This document shows positions 48,401 through 60,400 of a stretch of DNA of 64,000 nt, piece after piece. Position numbers and translations under genes: made by a program. Within the stretch, counting starts at the first letter, position 1. Every line of letters begins with the position of its first letter. Origin of the DNA: Thermobifida halotolerans (GTDB taxonomy: Bacteria > Actinomycetota > Actinomycetes > Streptosporangiales > Streptosporangiaceae); the NCBI RefSeq assembly GCF_003574835.2, contig NZ_CP063196.1, forward strand, positions 5,022,001 through 5,086,000. Direction: 5' to 3'. The notes under the pieces are model-generated. The model saw only the letters and a program-made list of their open reading frames with translations. It was not told the DNA's origin and made no database searches.

Positions 48401-51400
48401 GTTCCAGGTTCCTCCGTTGTCGGTGAAGCGCTGGCGGGCCTGGTCCAGGTCGGTGAAGGCGCGGTCGAGTTCGCGGGTGGCGTGGGTGAAATCGTGGCGT
48501 GCGCCGAGTACGGCCCGCTGGTCACCGCGTGCGGCCTCCAGGAGGGCGGCGGCGAGTTCGAGTTCGGCGTTGGCGGCGTCGACGCGCAGTTGGGCGGCTT
48601 TGACTCTTCCGCCGAGGTGGTACAGGTCAGTATCGGACAGGGCGAAGTTGGTGCGGACGTCTTCGAGGTCGGTCTCGAAGCGGACCACGTCGGTCTGGGC
48701 GCGGGCCACCCGCGTCCGAGCCTGCTCCACCGGGCCGGTCGGCTCGGGGCGGGAGGGGCCGGCCGGAGCCGTCGGTTCGGCCAGCACCGTCATGACCTGG
48801 ACGTCTGGCCCCTGTTGGGTGTTCGGGGAGCCGTTCGCCGCGGTCAGGTCGTCGAAGGGCAGTCCGTACGGCGAAGGCGTCCAGTCGTCCGGTTTCACCC
48901 AGTTGTCGGGGACGAACTCGGCCTCCAGGAACCAGGACAGTCCCCCGTAGGGGTCGGGGCGCTCGCTGACCGCGTGGATGACGAACGTCGCGCCGCGCTT
49001 GACCAGGATCTCGTGCTCGTTGCCCAGTCCGTTGCTGACGGCGTTCTCGGCGTTGAACGCCGGATAGCCCTCCGGAATCCGGAACATGGTGTAGATCCTG
49101 CGGGCGGTGTACGCCGGATCGATGTTGACGGACGTCGACAGGTAGCCCGGTTCGGTGTGCACCCTGCCGACCAGGCTCCGCATGCCGTCCGGGTCGTTCA
49201 CCGACACTCCGAGACGTTGGGCGAGGTCGCTGTTGGCGCCCCGGTAGACAACGATCGGCTCGGGGGTGCGGACGGTCCGGAAGACCGAGTCGAGGACTTC
49301 GACGGCCTTTCGCACGGTCGGGTGCGCCGCGGCCGGAGGCTGTCCGCTCTGCAGCGCCGTGTTGATGGGGTCACTGCCCTCGGCGCGGTAGAAGGCGATG
49401 TGACCCCGCTGCTCCGGGGTCAGCGGAGGAACGGGGAAGTCGCTGTTGAGCCAGGTGACGCCTTCCCGCTCGCTCGTGAACCACGGCCGCCCGCTGCGCA
49501 TGCCGGGGGCGCCGCGTCCGGCTCCCCACTCCGGCAGCGGCGCCCAGCCTCCGGTGTTCCCCGGAGCGTCGGCTATGGGGAAGGCGATGGGGCTGGTGTC
49601 GCCGGTGACGCCGAGGGCGTGGCCCTGGAGGCGGGCGATGGTCTCGTAGCGGTCCAGGTCCTGGACGGCTCGAGTGTGCGCGTCGGCGAGTTCGGCTTCC
49701 AGGTGGGCGGTGTCGGACGGGCTGTTCGCCCTGGCGAGTTCGGTCTCCAGGCGGGCGACGTGTTCCCAACTGTCGCGGGTGGCGCGGAGCTGGGTGAGGG
49801 CGAGGTCGGTGAGGACGCGGGCCGAGGTCAGGGAGGGACGTCCCGTGGTCGGGGAATCGGTGCGCGTGGACTGCCCGGTCGGCGGCTGGACCGGAGCGGT
49901 GTCGGTCAGGACCGTGTAGACCTGGAGATCGGTGTCACTGTCGCTGTCGGAGTCGTCGCTGTTGTTGGTCTCCGTCGGATAGTGGGCGTCGGCGTCTCCG
50001 AGGGGGCGGGGCGTCCAGCCGTCCGGTCTCACCCAGTTGTCGGGGACGACCTCCGCCTCGACGAACCACAGGTCCCTCAGGTCGCCGCTCTCGGGCTGCA
50101 CGGCCTGGCGCTCGTAGGCGGCGTGGATGACGAACGTGGTGTTGCGGCGGAGCAGGATCTCCATCTCCCCGGCGCCCTGTCGGGCGTACGGCAGCGCGCT
50201 GAGCGCGGGATAGCCCTTGGGGACCCGCAACATGAGGTAGACGTCGCGTTCGACGGGGGCGTGGGTGCCGAGCGCGGTGGACATGTAGGCGGGATCGGTG
50301 TGGACGGTGCCCACGAGTGCCTGCATGGCGGCGGGGTCGTCGACATCGCCACCGAGCTGGTTGACGAAGTCGGTGTTGACTCCGCGGTGGACGATGATGG
50401 CCTCGGGGAGCGGAAGGTGGTGAACCGCGCCTTCGAGACCCTCGACGATCGAGAAGAACTTCGCGGCCTCGTCGCTGGGGACACGGCCGTCGGAGCGCAG
50501 TGCGCTGTTGACCATGTCGAAGTCGTCCCCGGTGTACTGCTCGACCGCGTCCTTCTGCCCGGGGGTCAGGGACGGGGCGTCGGGACCGGTTTCGAGGTTG
50601 CTGACCGCCCAGGAGATGGCCGAGTAGTTGTTGTCGAAGCGGACAGCCGGGTGGTCCATGCCGACGCCGCCCGGCTCCTCCGGGGTGCCGTTCCAGGGAT
50701 GGCGCGGAAGGTACTGGCGTACGTCGTTCTCGTAGTAGTAGGTGTCCCGTTCCTCGTTGACGTCGGCGGGAACGGTGACCCACCTGTGGGAGTGGGAGGC
50801 ATCCGCTGCGGGGGGCGGAGAGCTGAGGTGGGTGAGGGCGGTGTGGAGTGCGCCCGAGTCGTGCCAGGTGGCCCATTGGGTCTGTGTGATCTGGGCCATC
50901 TGGTCGGGGGTGAGGGTGGTGCTGGTGTAGGGGGCGACGACCTCGGGCAGCGGCAGGCCGGTGATGTGGTGGTTGTGGTAGGCGGTGAACAGGGGCAGGA
51001 TCGAGCGTTCGTTGAGGGACGGTAGCCGGTGGGGGGAGAGAGTCTGGACGATGGCGTGGCGGATGTGCTCGGGCAGGTCGGAGGGGAGCAGGGGACGGCT
51101 GCCGTTGTCGGGGGTGTCCGTGTCCGGGCGCGGGGACTCGGTCGCGTCCCAGTCGATCTCGGAGGCGCGGTCCTCCCACCCGTCCGGACCGGTCTCGGGT
51201 CGGTCGGCGGAGGCCGTGGGCTGCGGTGCGGTGACGGACTGCTCGTCCTCGGGGAGGTAGCCGGTGTGGGCGTCGCCGAGGGGGGAGGGTTCCCAGTCCT
51301 CGGAGGGTTCCCAGCCGTGGGGGACGATCTCGGCTTCGACGAACCAGATGTCCTGCGGTTCGGTGTTGCCGCTGCCGGGGCGGATGGCTTCGCGCTGGTA

Positions 51401-54400
51401 GGCGGCGTGGATGACAAAGCGGGTGTTGCGGGGGAGCAGGATCTCGCGTTCCTCGTCCTGGTACTCCGCGCCGTCCCTGACTGCCATGACATTGAACGCC
51501 GGGTGCCCCTGGGGGATGCGGAGCATGAGGTAGGCGTCGTAGTTGAGGGGGGAGTGGGTGCCCAGGGAGGTGGAGGAGTAGCTGGGTTCGTTGTGGACGG
51601 TGCCGACCAGGTTGTACATGGAGGCGGGGCTGTTGACGTCGCCTCCCAGTCCGGCGATGTAGTCGTTGCTCACTCCGCGGTGGACGATGAGGGGGACGGG
51701 CAGGGCCGAGCCTGGGAAGAGGCTGTCGAGGTCGGTGACGAGTTGGAGGAAGGTTTCGGTCTCGTCGGGGGCGACCTGTCCGTGGCGTAGGCCGGTTTTG
51801 ACCAGGTCGTAGCCCTCGTCGGTGTATTCCTGGACTGCGGCTTCCTGGTCGCCGGTCAGGGGTGCGGGTGGGGTCAGGGTTTGGTTGGCCCAGGTGATGG
51901 CTGGGTCGTCGTCGGTGAAGCGCAGGGCGCGGGCCATGCCGGTGCCGCCGGGTTCCTGCGGGGTGCCGGTCCAGCGGGGAGCGGGGGCGAGCTGGTCGCG
52001 GATGTCATCCTCGCCCTGCAGTACCTCGCCGTCGGCCTCCGAGTCGGTCTCTGAACCGGTTTCGGAGTTGTCCATGGGGTCGGGGCTGTCGAGATTGCTG
52101 GCGCCCGTGTTCCAGTCGACGTGGAGCATGTTGACCTGGACGGTGGGGTTCTGCTGCCACTGGGCGAGGGCGGCGTCGGCGGCTGCCTGGACCTCCGGGG
52201 CGGGAGCGGTGTGGGTGGGGGCCGGTGTCGGGGTCTGCTGGCTGGTGTGGGTCTCGCCGGGGGCGGGTGGTGTGGTGTCGGTGGGGGGTTGGGGGAGGGG
52301 GCGGTGGGGGGTGCCGTCGGGGTTCCAGGTTCCTCCGTGGTCGGTGAAGGTTTGGCGGGCCTGGGCCAGGTCGGTGAGGGCGCGGTCGAGTTCGCGGGTG
52401 GCGCGGGTGAACTCTTCCTGGGCGGTGAGGGTGGCGGTGCGGTTGCCGCGTGCGGCGTCCAGGTGGGCGGCGGCGCGGTCGAGTTCGGCGTTGGCGGCGT
52501 CGACCCTGAGTTGGGCGGCCTCCACCTTTCCGCCGAGGTGGTACGGGTCGGTGTCCGCGAGCGCGAAGTTGGTGCGGGCGTCTTCGAGGTCGGTCTCGAA
52601 GCGGACCACGTCGGTCTGGGCGCGGGCCACCCGCACCCGCGCCTCGTCGGCCGCCGGGCCGCTCGGCTCGGAGCGGGAAGCGCCGACCGGAGTCGCGGGT
52701 TCGGTCAGCGCCATCATCACGATGAGGTTCGGGTTGTTCTGCCACCGCTCGAGGGCTTCGTCGACCGCCGAGGGGCTGGAGGAATCCTCGGGCGCTCCGG
52801 GGCCGGAGGCGTCGGCGGCCGGTCGCGAACCCTGCGCGGCGGACGCGGTGTGGTTGCCGAGTTCGGTCAGGGCGAACTCGAGCGCCCCGGACTCGCCCCA
52901 GTGGTACCAGACCGTCCTGAGGAAGACCCCGGGGTGGTATCCCTCCCCGACCATGTCGGCGGGGAAGGAGGAGACCACCTGATCCAGTGAATCGCGCAGG
53001 ATCTTGTGGTCGTAGTAGGCCTCGAAAGCGTGTCGCGCCGCCTCGGAGGTGAGGGAGAGGGGGAGGGCGCCCGCGCTGAGTTCCCGCGTGATGGCGCCGC
53101 GCACCTCGGGAGGGACGTCGGACAGGCGGGGCAGGCGCGCGGGGGCGGCGCTCTGCGGAGCGGGGGTGTTCTTCGGTACGGGCACGTCGTCCAGTGCGGC
53201 CGGGGTCCAGCCCGCGGGGCGCTGCCAGCCGTCGGGCACGATCTCGGCCTGCACCAGCCAGCGGCCGTGCTGCCTGCGCACGTCGTGGATGACGTAGGTC
53301 GCCTCGCGCGGCAGCAGGATCTCCTGCTGCTCGGGGAACGGGGTGTCGCGCACGTCCATCACGTTCAGCGCGGGATATCCCCGGGGCACCGCGAGCATGA
53401 CGGTGATCGGCCGGTTGGGGAAGAACAGGCTGTCCGCCGAGATCGACGCCGACTGGTAGGCGGAGTCGGTGACGGTCCGGCCGACCAGGGCGTTCATGCT
53501 GGCCTCGTCGTTGGGGTCGCCGCCCAGTTCGGGCAGTCCCTTGAGAGTGCGGTAGACGACGAGCGACTCGGGAGCCGAGGACCTGTGCAGCACCCGGTCC
53601 ACGCCCTCGACCGTCCTCTGCGTGTCGGTGAGGCGCTCCGGGGGCAGGTCGGTGAGTTCGCCGCGCATCATCGCGTTGATGTAGCCGCCGTGCAGCGCGT
53701 ACTCGATGACGGCGTGGTGTTCGTCATCGGCCAGGTCGGGGACGGCGAAATGCTGCCGCGCCCATTCCCGCGCCTCGGCGTCGGTGGTGAACCTCCGGCC
53801 CGCTCCCATACCCGGTGTCGGGGCCGCGGCGTCGCCCCATCCCCGGGCTGCGGACAGAGGGGCGGACCACACGGGAGGAGCGTCGGTCTCGGGACCGCTC
53901 GGTGGAACCGGTACGGCGGTGGGCTCGGTCCGGTCCGGGAGGACCCGCTCCCTGAACCTGCGCCCGAAGCTCCTCAGGGACTCGCGGACGGGGAAGGCGA
54001 CGTAATCGGTGGGAGTGAAGTTCCTGAGGGCGCTGGTCGCCAGGGCGTCGGCGAGGTCGCTCACGAATTCGGCTCTGAGCGCCTCGCCCCGGGCCTCGGC
54101 GAGTTCCTGTTCCAGGCGGCCGCGGTCGGGGTCGGTGGCGGTGCTGAGTTCGCTCTCCAGCCGGGAGACCTCCTGCCAGGCGCCGCGGGTGTCACGGAGG
54201 CGGGCGAGGGAGATCTCGTTGAGTCGGCGGACCGTGTCCAGGGACGGGCGCGGGCGGCCGTCCCGGTCGGAGTCCGGAGCCGCCGGTTCGGTCCGCGCCA
54301 TCATGACCTGGGCGGAGGAGTTCTGCTGCCGGTCCTCCAGCGCGGTCTCGGCCGCGGTCTCGGCCTGCGGGGAAGCGGTGTCTTCCTCGGGGAGGCGTGA

Positions 54401-57400
54401 GGGAACGGCGGACTCGGTGGACAGCGCCGTGGTCGGCTGGGAGGGGTTCAGAATCCGGCCGAACAGGGACGGCATCGCGGTGGGCCGGTTCTGGGTGGTG
54501 CGTGTTCCGGAGTTGGTGGGCTGCGGTGTGGTGGGTTGGTTCTGGGGCGGGGTGTCCGGGGTGTCGCTGGTCCCGGTGGTGGCGGGCTGGTCCTGGGTCG
54601 GGGTGTCCGGGGTGGTGGCGCGTGTTCCGGGGCTGGCGGGCCGAGGCGTCAGTGTGCCCTCGGATGCGGGCGGCGTCTGGTCGTCGTGGCCGTCGTGGTC
54701 GCCGCGGGTGGCCGCGCCGGGTTCGCCGGTGCGCTGACGGGCCTTCTGCCAGGCGTCCCGCCAGGCGGTGAACTTCTCCTCGAACGCGGCCTTGGCCCTG
54801 TCGTACTCCTGCTGCTGCCGCTCGTACGCGACGCGGACGTCCTGGTCGTCGGGGTCGCGGGCGAGGCTGTCGACGAGGGGGAGGAGCGCGGCGCGCTTGC
54901 TGTAGTAGTCCTTCTCGGCGTCGGCGAGTTCCTGCTGCGCCTTGGCGACGCCGTCCCAGGCCCCGCTGTCGACGCGGTCGCCGTCGAGCAGGCCGAGAGT
55001 GCGGGCCTGGTTCTCGCTGATCCAGGCGGTGATGGCGCTGTCGGTCTCGGCGAACCCGCGGGTGGGGGTGCGGCCGATGCCGGGGATGTGGGTGTGCGGG
55101 TTCTCGGCGGCGACGATCCAGCTCGTGGGGACCCGGACGAGGTAGCTGCGCTTACCGGTGGGATCGGGGCCGGGACGGCCGGGGTCGCTGTCGACGTGGC
55201 CGTCGGTGCGGGCGGTGCTGTCGCCACCGGCGGTGGCGACAGCGGGCACGCCGACGAAGACGGCACCGGGAGAGGTGCTGGTGGCGGAGTCGGCGGCGGT
55301 GCCTTCGGGGGGGCTCTCGGCGAGCCAGGCGGCGGGACGGACGCTGATGTTGGCGTTGGTGCCGGAGGAGTCGGCGACGGTGGTCAGGTGGAGGCTGCCG
55401 CTGCCGCGGGAACTGGTGTTGGTGGCGTCGACGGCGACGTCGACGATGGCGGCCCGGTCGAAGTGGGGGATGGCGCCGAGGCGCCACCGGGTGCGGCCGA
55501 TGTCGAGGAGAGCGGCGCCGTCGGGGACGGAGGGGTCGGCGGCGTCGTGGAACAGGACCTTCAGGGACGCATCGTTGAGGTTGACGGTGACGGGGTCGTT
55601 GTTGGGATCGATCCCGGTCTTCCTGACGGCGTAGGACTTGGCGTTCCGCACGTCGTCGGCGGTGAGGTCGCCGGTGTGCCGCCAGCCGTGGGCCCTGGCG
55701 AGGGCCACGTACGCGGCGTCCTGGACGGAGTGCCCCTTGTCCTGGACGGTCAGCGGCGCGACGTCCACGTGCGGGCGGGCGGTGGCGCCGTCGCGCCGCG
55801 CTCCTCCCTCTGCGTCGCCGCGCTGAGCCGCGTCCTGCTGGTCCGCGCCGCGCTGGTCCCGGTCCTGGGGCCGGGGACGGCCACGCCAGTCGCGGACCGC
55901 GCCGTCCAACTGCCCGGGGTCGGCCGCCAGCCGCGGCATGGGGGCCTGCTCGGCGCTGTCCGGAGCCTGTTCGGCTTCGGCGTTCCGCTCTGCGTCGGCC
56001 GTCTCCGCGTCGACCTGGTCGACGAGGTCGAGGTAGGCGGCGGGGAAGGCTTCCTTGACGGTGGAGTGATCGCCTTCGACGGTGAAGGTGCGCGAACCGT
56101 AGGTGATGGTGAGACGGATGTGGGCGGGAGTCTCGGTGACGGCGTAGGGACCGTTGATCGCGGTGGTCCAGGAGGCGTCACCGGTGGTTGCGGTAATGCT
56201 CTTGTGGGCGGTGCCGGTGGTCATGCCCGCGGTGAGAGCGGGGGAGACGTTGACAAGACGCGGGCGGGGAAGCTCGGAGGGAAGGTCGCGGGGCTCGTCT
56301 CCTCGGGGCAGCGGGGTGGGCATATGCGAGAGGAACTCGGCGCGGGTGCCCAGGGTGGTGCCGGTGCTGCTGATGGCGTCGTGCTCGGTGGACACGGAGT
56401 GGTCGTGTTCGAAGGTCCCGCTGCCGCCGAGCTGGACGACTCTGGGAGGCTGGCGTACGGCCTCGATGGTGACGGTGCCGTGGCGGATCTGCCCCTTCAG
56501 CTCACCGCGGAAGGACCCGGAGGCCCGCTCCCCGTTCGGTCCGGTCTGCTCGGGGTGGCGGGAGAAGCGGTTGTGCCGGGCCCGCAGCTTGACGGAGACG
56601 GTACTGGGATCGTCGGTGCTGCGGGCGAGCTGGGCGGTGATCTGGTTGAGAACCGACTCGCGGCTGTGGCCGGTGAGTTCGTAGTTGTCCTCGCGCAGCC
56701 GCTCGGCCAGCCGCACGCCGGTCGAGTCCTGGGACTGCGCCTGCCGGGCGGTGCGCGCGTCGGCGTCCTGCCCCGGGGCGGGCGTGCGCGGAACGGTGGC
56801 GAGGTGGTGGCCCTGGTCCTCGAAACCGGGGCGGATCCGGAACCGGTCGGGGCCGAGCTCTGGGTTGGCCTGGGGGACGGGGTGGCCGGTGTCGGGATCG
56901 ATGCGGTCGTTGACCAGGCCCGCGTCGTAGAGGGCGTGGAGGGGCGCGAATCCGAACTCGGCGCGGGGAACGGTGGTCTGGGTGCCGCTGTAGTGCTCGT
57001 CCCGGGGGGAGCGCGGCACGTTGACCATGAAGTCGTACTCGTCGCGGACCTCGGCGGTCTCGGTCAGGCGAAGGTCAGCGGTGTAGGGGCGGACCCCGCC
57101 CTGGGGTTTGAAGCTGGTCTTCTGACTGAAGGCGGCGGTGTCGGCGATGCCGGAGATCCAGCGCTTCGCGGCGGTCAGCGGGTTCCAGCCGAACCAGAAG
57201 GAGGGGGCGTTGGCGGTGTTGCTGGTGGTGCGGCCCGGGGTGGGGTTGTCGGGGTCCTCCTTGAGGCCGCGTGCGGAGGGATTGGGGTTGCCGACGACGC
57301 GGGCCTCGACGTCACCGGAGAGGAAGTGTCCTCTGACAGTGCTGCGGGTGATGCCGGTGCTGCGCGTGTGACTGGTCTTGAAGTCGCTGTCCGGCAGGAT

Positions 57401-60400
57401 GTCGTGGAAGGTGACGTCGGTGCGGTCGGCGTGCAGGACGGTGGTGTGGCGGCCGCTGAAGAAGAAGTCGCGCATCCAGTTGCGGGTGCGGTAGCCGGGG
57501 TTGGAATCCAGGGCGTGGGTGTGCCCGGCGAGTGTCTCGCGGCCGAACAGAGTGGTGAAGAAGTCGTGCCCGGCGGGACGCTTGAGGAAGTTCTGCAGGC
57601 CGGGGGCGTTCCGCAGCAGTCCGTAGAGGCGCTGGCGCAGCGTGGAGTCACCCGCGCGGGCGCTGATGCCCTCGGTCGCCGTCGGCAGCGTGTCCAGGAC
57701 GGCGGCCTCGTGTGACTGGTCGTTCCCTCCACGCGGGGCGCCGGGCTGCCGTGCCGCGATCGGTGGTCGGGCGCCGTTCACGATGCCTCGGGCCTGCTCG
57801 GCGGACAGCAGGGTGGAGGTCCGCTCGGCGGCGCCCCGGTCGCCGGAGCCCTCGTCGGCGAGGTCGGGCCCGGTGCGGCCGGGATCGGCCGGGGCGGGGG
57901 TCTCCAGTTCGATGCGGCCGGTGAGTTGGATGGGGTTGCCGTCGGCGTCGGTGAGCAGGTTGACGCGGTAGCCGTCGTAGTCGGGACGGTCCTGGGTGAC
58001 GGTGGTCCTGACGTCCGCGGGCAGGTCGTCGGTCTTGCGGAACTTGCCCATCTCGGCGTGGAACCGGAGCTTGTAGCGCCAGATGTCGGTGTCGCCCTTG
58101 TGGGTGAAGGAACCCGAGGTCTTGACGGTGGCGTCGGTCTCCAGACCACGCGAGGTCATGCGCTGGTACTGGCCGCGGAAGCCGCCCCCCGCCTGGAAGC
58201 GAGCCATCCAACGGGCGTCCACGTTGGGCATGTCGCGGAACATGGTGCGCACGCGGAGACCGATGCGGTTGAGGCGCTCGTGCTCCTCGGCCCTGCGGTG
58301 GCTCGCGCTGCCGTCGGTGCTGGTGGCGGTGTGGTTCTTGGTGACGGTTCCGCCGAACTCGCGTCCGCTGGGGGTGGCGCGCAGGCGGACGGTGATGTAG
58401 TCGGGACGGAACCAGCCCTCCCTGTTCTCCGGGTCGACGAGGGCGGTCTCGATGAGGTGCACGTCGATGCCGTCGCTGGTCCACTCGTCGACGAGGCCGG
58501 TGAGGTTGGTCTCGGAGATCTGCTCCAGGATCCGGGCGGTGTTGTAGAGGGCGATCTCGTGGTCGCGGCGGAAGTGGTTCTCGCGGGAGAAGAACCGGCC
58601 GCTGTGGTCGACCTGGCCGGGAGGCCGCCTCGCGTACTCGGAGCGGGCGCGGGCGATGTCGGGGATGACCAGACCGGGGTACTGGCGGGCGATCCCGGTG
58701 AGCACCTGCTGGGCGTAGGCGTCGATGACCGTCCGCGGCGGGCTGTCGGCCCGGGGAGCGGTGTCGGGGGCCGCGGCGGAGTCCCGTGCGGTCGGGGCGG
58801 CGGGGCTCCAGGTGGTGTACTGGCTGCCGTCCTCCCAGGTGACTCCGCGGACCGTGGTGCCGCCGAAGTGGTCGGGGCGGTCCTCGCCGAGATGGCTGTA
58901 GACCGGGGCGTGGTCGCCCCGGGACCGGGCGTCGGGAGTGGCAAGGTCGGGGTCCCGCAGCAGGCGGGCGTCGTCGACGCCGAGGATCTCGATGCTCTGG
59001 CCGGTGAACCTGTGGGGCGTGTCCTCGCCGTCGAACTGCAGGTAGAAGTTGCGGTTGACGGCGTACATGGCGGCGTCTTCGGTGTGCGTGACACGTCCGA
59101 CACCGCCCTTGTCGACCCGCACGGTCCCGATGGCGCGTTCGCGGTCGTGCCGGTAGTCGGCCAGGGGCAGTTCCGTGCGCATCTGGCTGTTGAACGCCTG
59201 GAGGACGAATCCGCCGCCGAATCCCCCGGCGACGGAGTCGGAACGCAGGAAGGTGTTCTCCACCTCCTTGCTGGAGCTGACGGTGTGCTCCAGGCCCAGA
59301 CCGGCGGGCACGTCGGGGATGCGGGTGAGTTCGGTGGGCACCGACCACATCTTGACCAGGCGCTCGTGCCCGGCGTTGTCCCTGACCTCAAGGTAGATGG
59401 GGCCCTTGGTCATGGCCTTGAGGTTGTCGCGCACCGAGTCGTCCGACAGCATGTGGCGGATCTCGGCCGCTTCGTGCCCGTGGGGCCAGGCGGTCTTCCT
59501 GCGGCGCAGGAAGTTCGGCAGCACCGTGTCCTTGGCGCGTTGGAACCAGTTCCGGGGGCGCGGATCGCTCAGGTGGTCCACCACCCACTCCGCCATCGTC
59601 CGTCGGCCGCCGCGCCGACCCCCCGTGCCCTGTCCGTCCTCCTGAGCCTGACCGGTGTCTTCGGCGGCGTAGACGCCGTTGACGGCTGCCGGGTGACCGT
59701 TGCCCACGCGGATGCCCGCGTTGCCGCCCGCGACCGCGTCCGGCGCGGGCTCGGTGGTGTCGAAGGGGTCGCGCAGCCGGATGTGGTCGGGGGCCTCGGA
59801 GGAGCGCTCTCCCAACTCCACCGTCAGACTCAGGCCCCTGGGCACCTCGAACACCGCGGGGCCGGTCAGCTCCACGTCCTGCGCCTCGGCGCCCGCCTGC
59901 TCCGAAGCCCGGTCGCGCGGCTGGGAGTCGGGACCGAGAGTGAGTTCGGCGCGCAGGTCGGTGAAGTACTCCACGGCCCTGCCGCTGACACTGGCGCTGC
60001 TCGCCATGGCCGCGTCGCGGCCGATGACCTCGCTGGCGCTGGGCTGGTTGACCGAGCCCAGCGCGGTGAAGGTGATGGCCGGGCCCAAGCTCGCGGGCAG
60101 CGGGATGGGGAACAGCGGGTTGACGTAGACGGTGCCGCCGAAGCCCCGGTGCGCGTTCTCACCGCGGGTGTCCTGGTGGATCAGGGGCCTGCCCGCGGAG
60201 TCGGAGTTGGACAGGCCCGGAGTCGAGTCGTCGTCCTTGGGGAGGTCTCCCGTGCGCCGCCAGTCGTTGCTCCGCGAGCCGAGACGCAGGGTCGCGGTCC
60301 GGTCTCCCACCGTCACGGAGTGGCCGCCGTGGCTGAAGAAGGGGTACGGGTTCCTGGCGAACTCGGCGGCGAACGCGTCGCGGAACCCCTCGGGCAGGTG

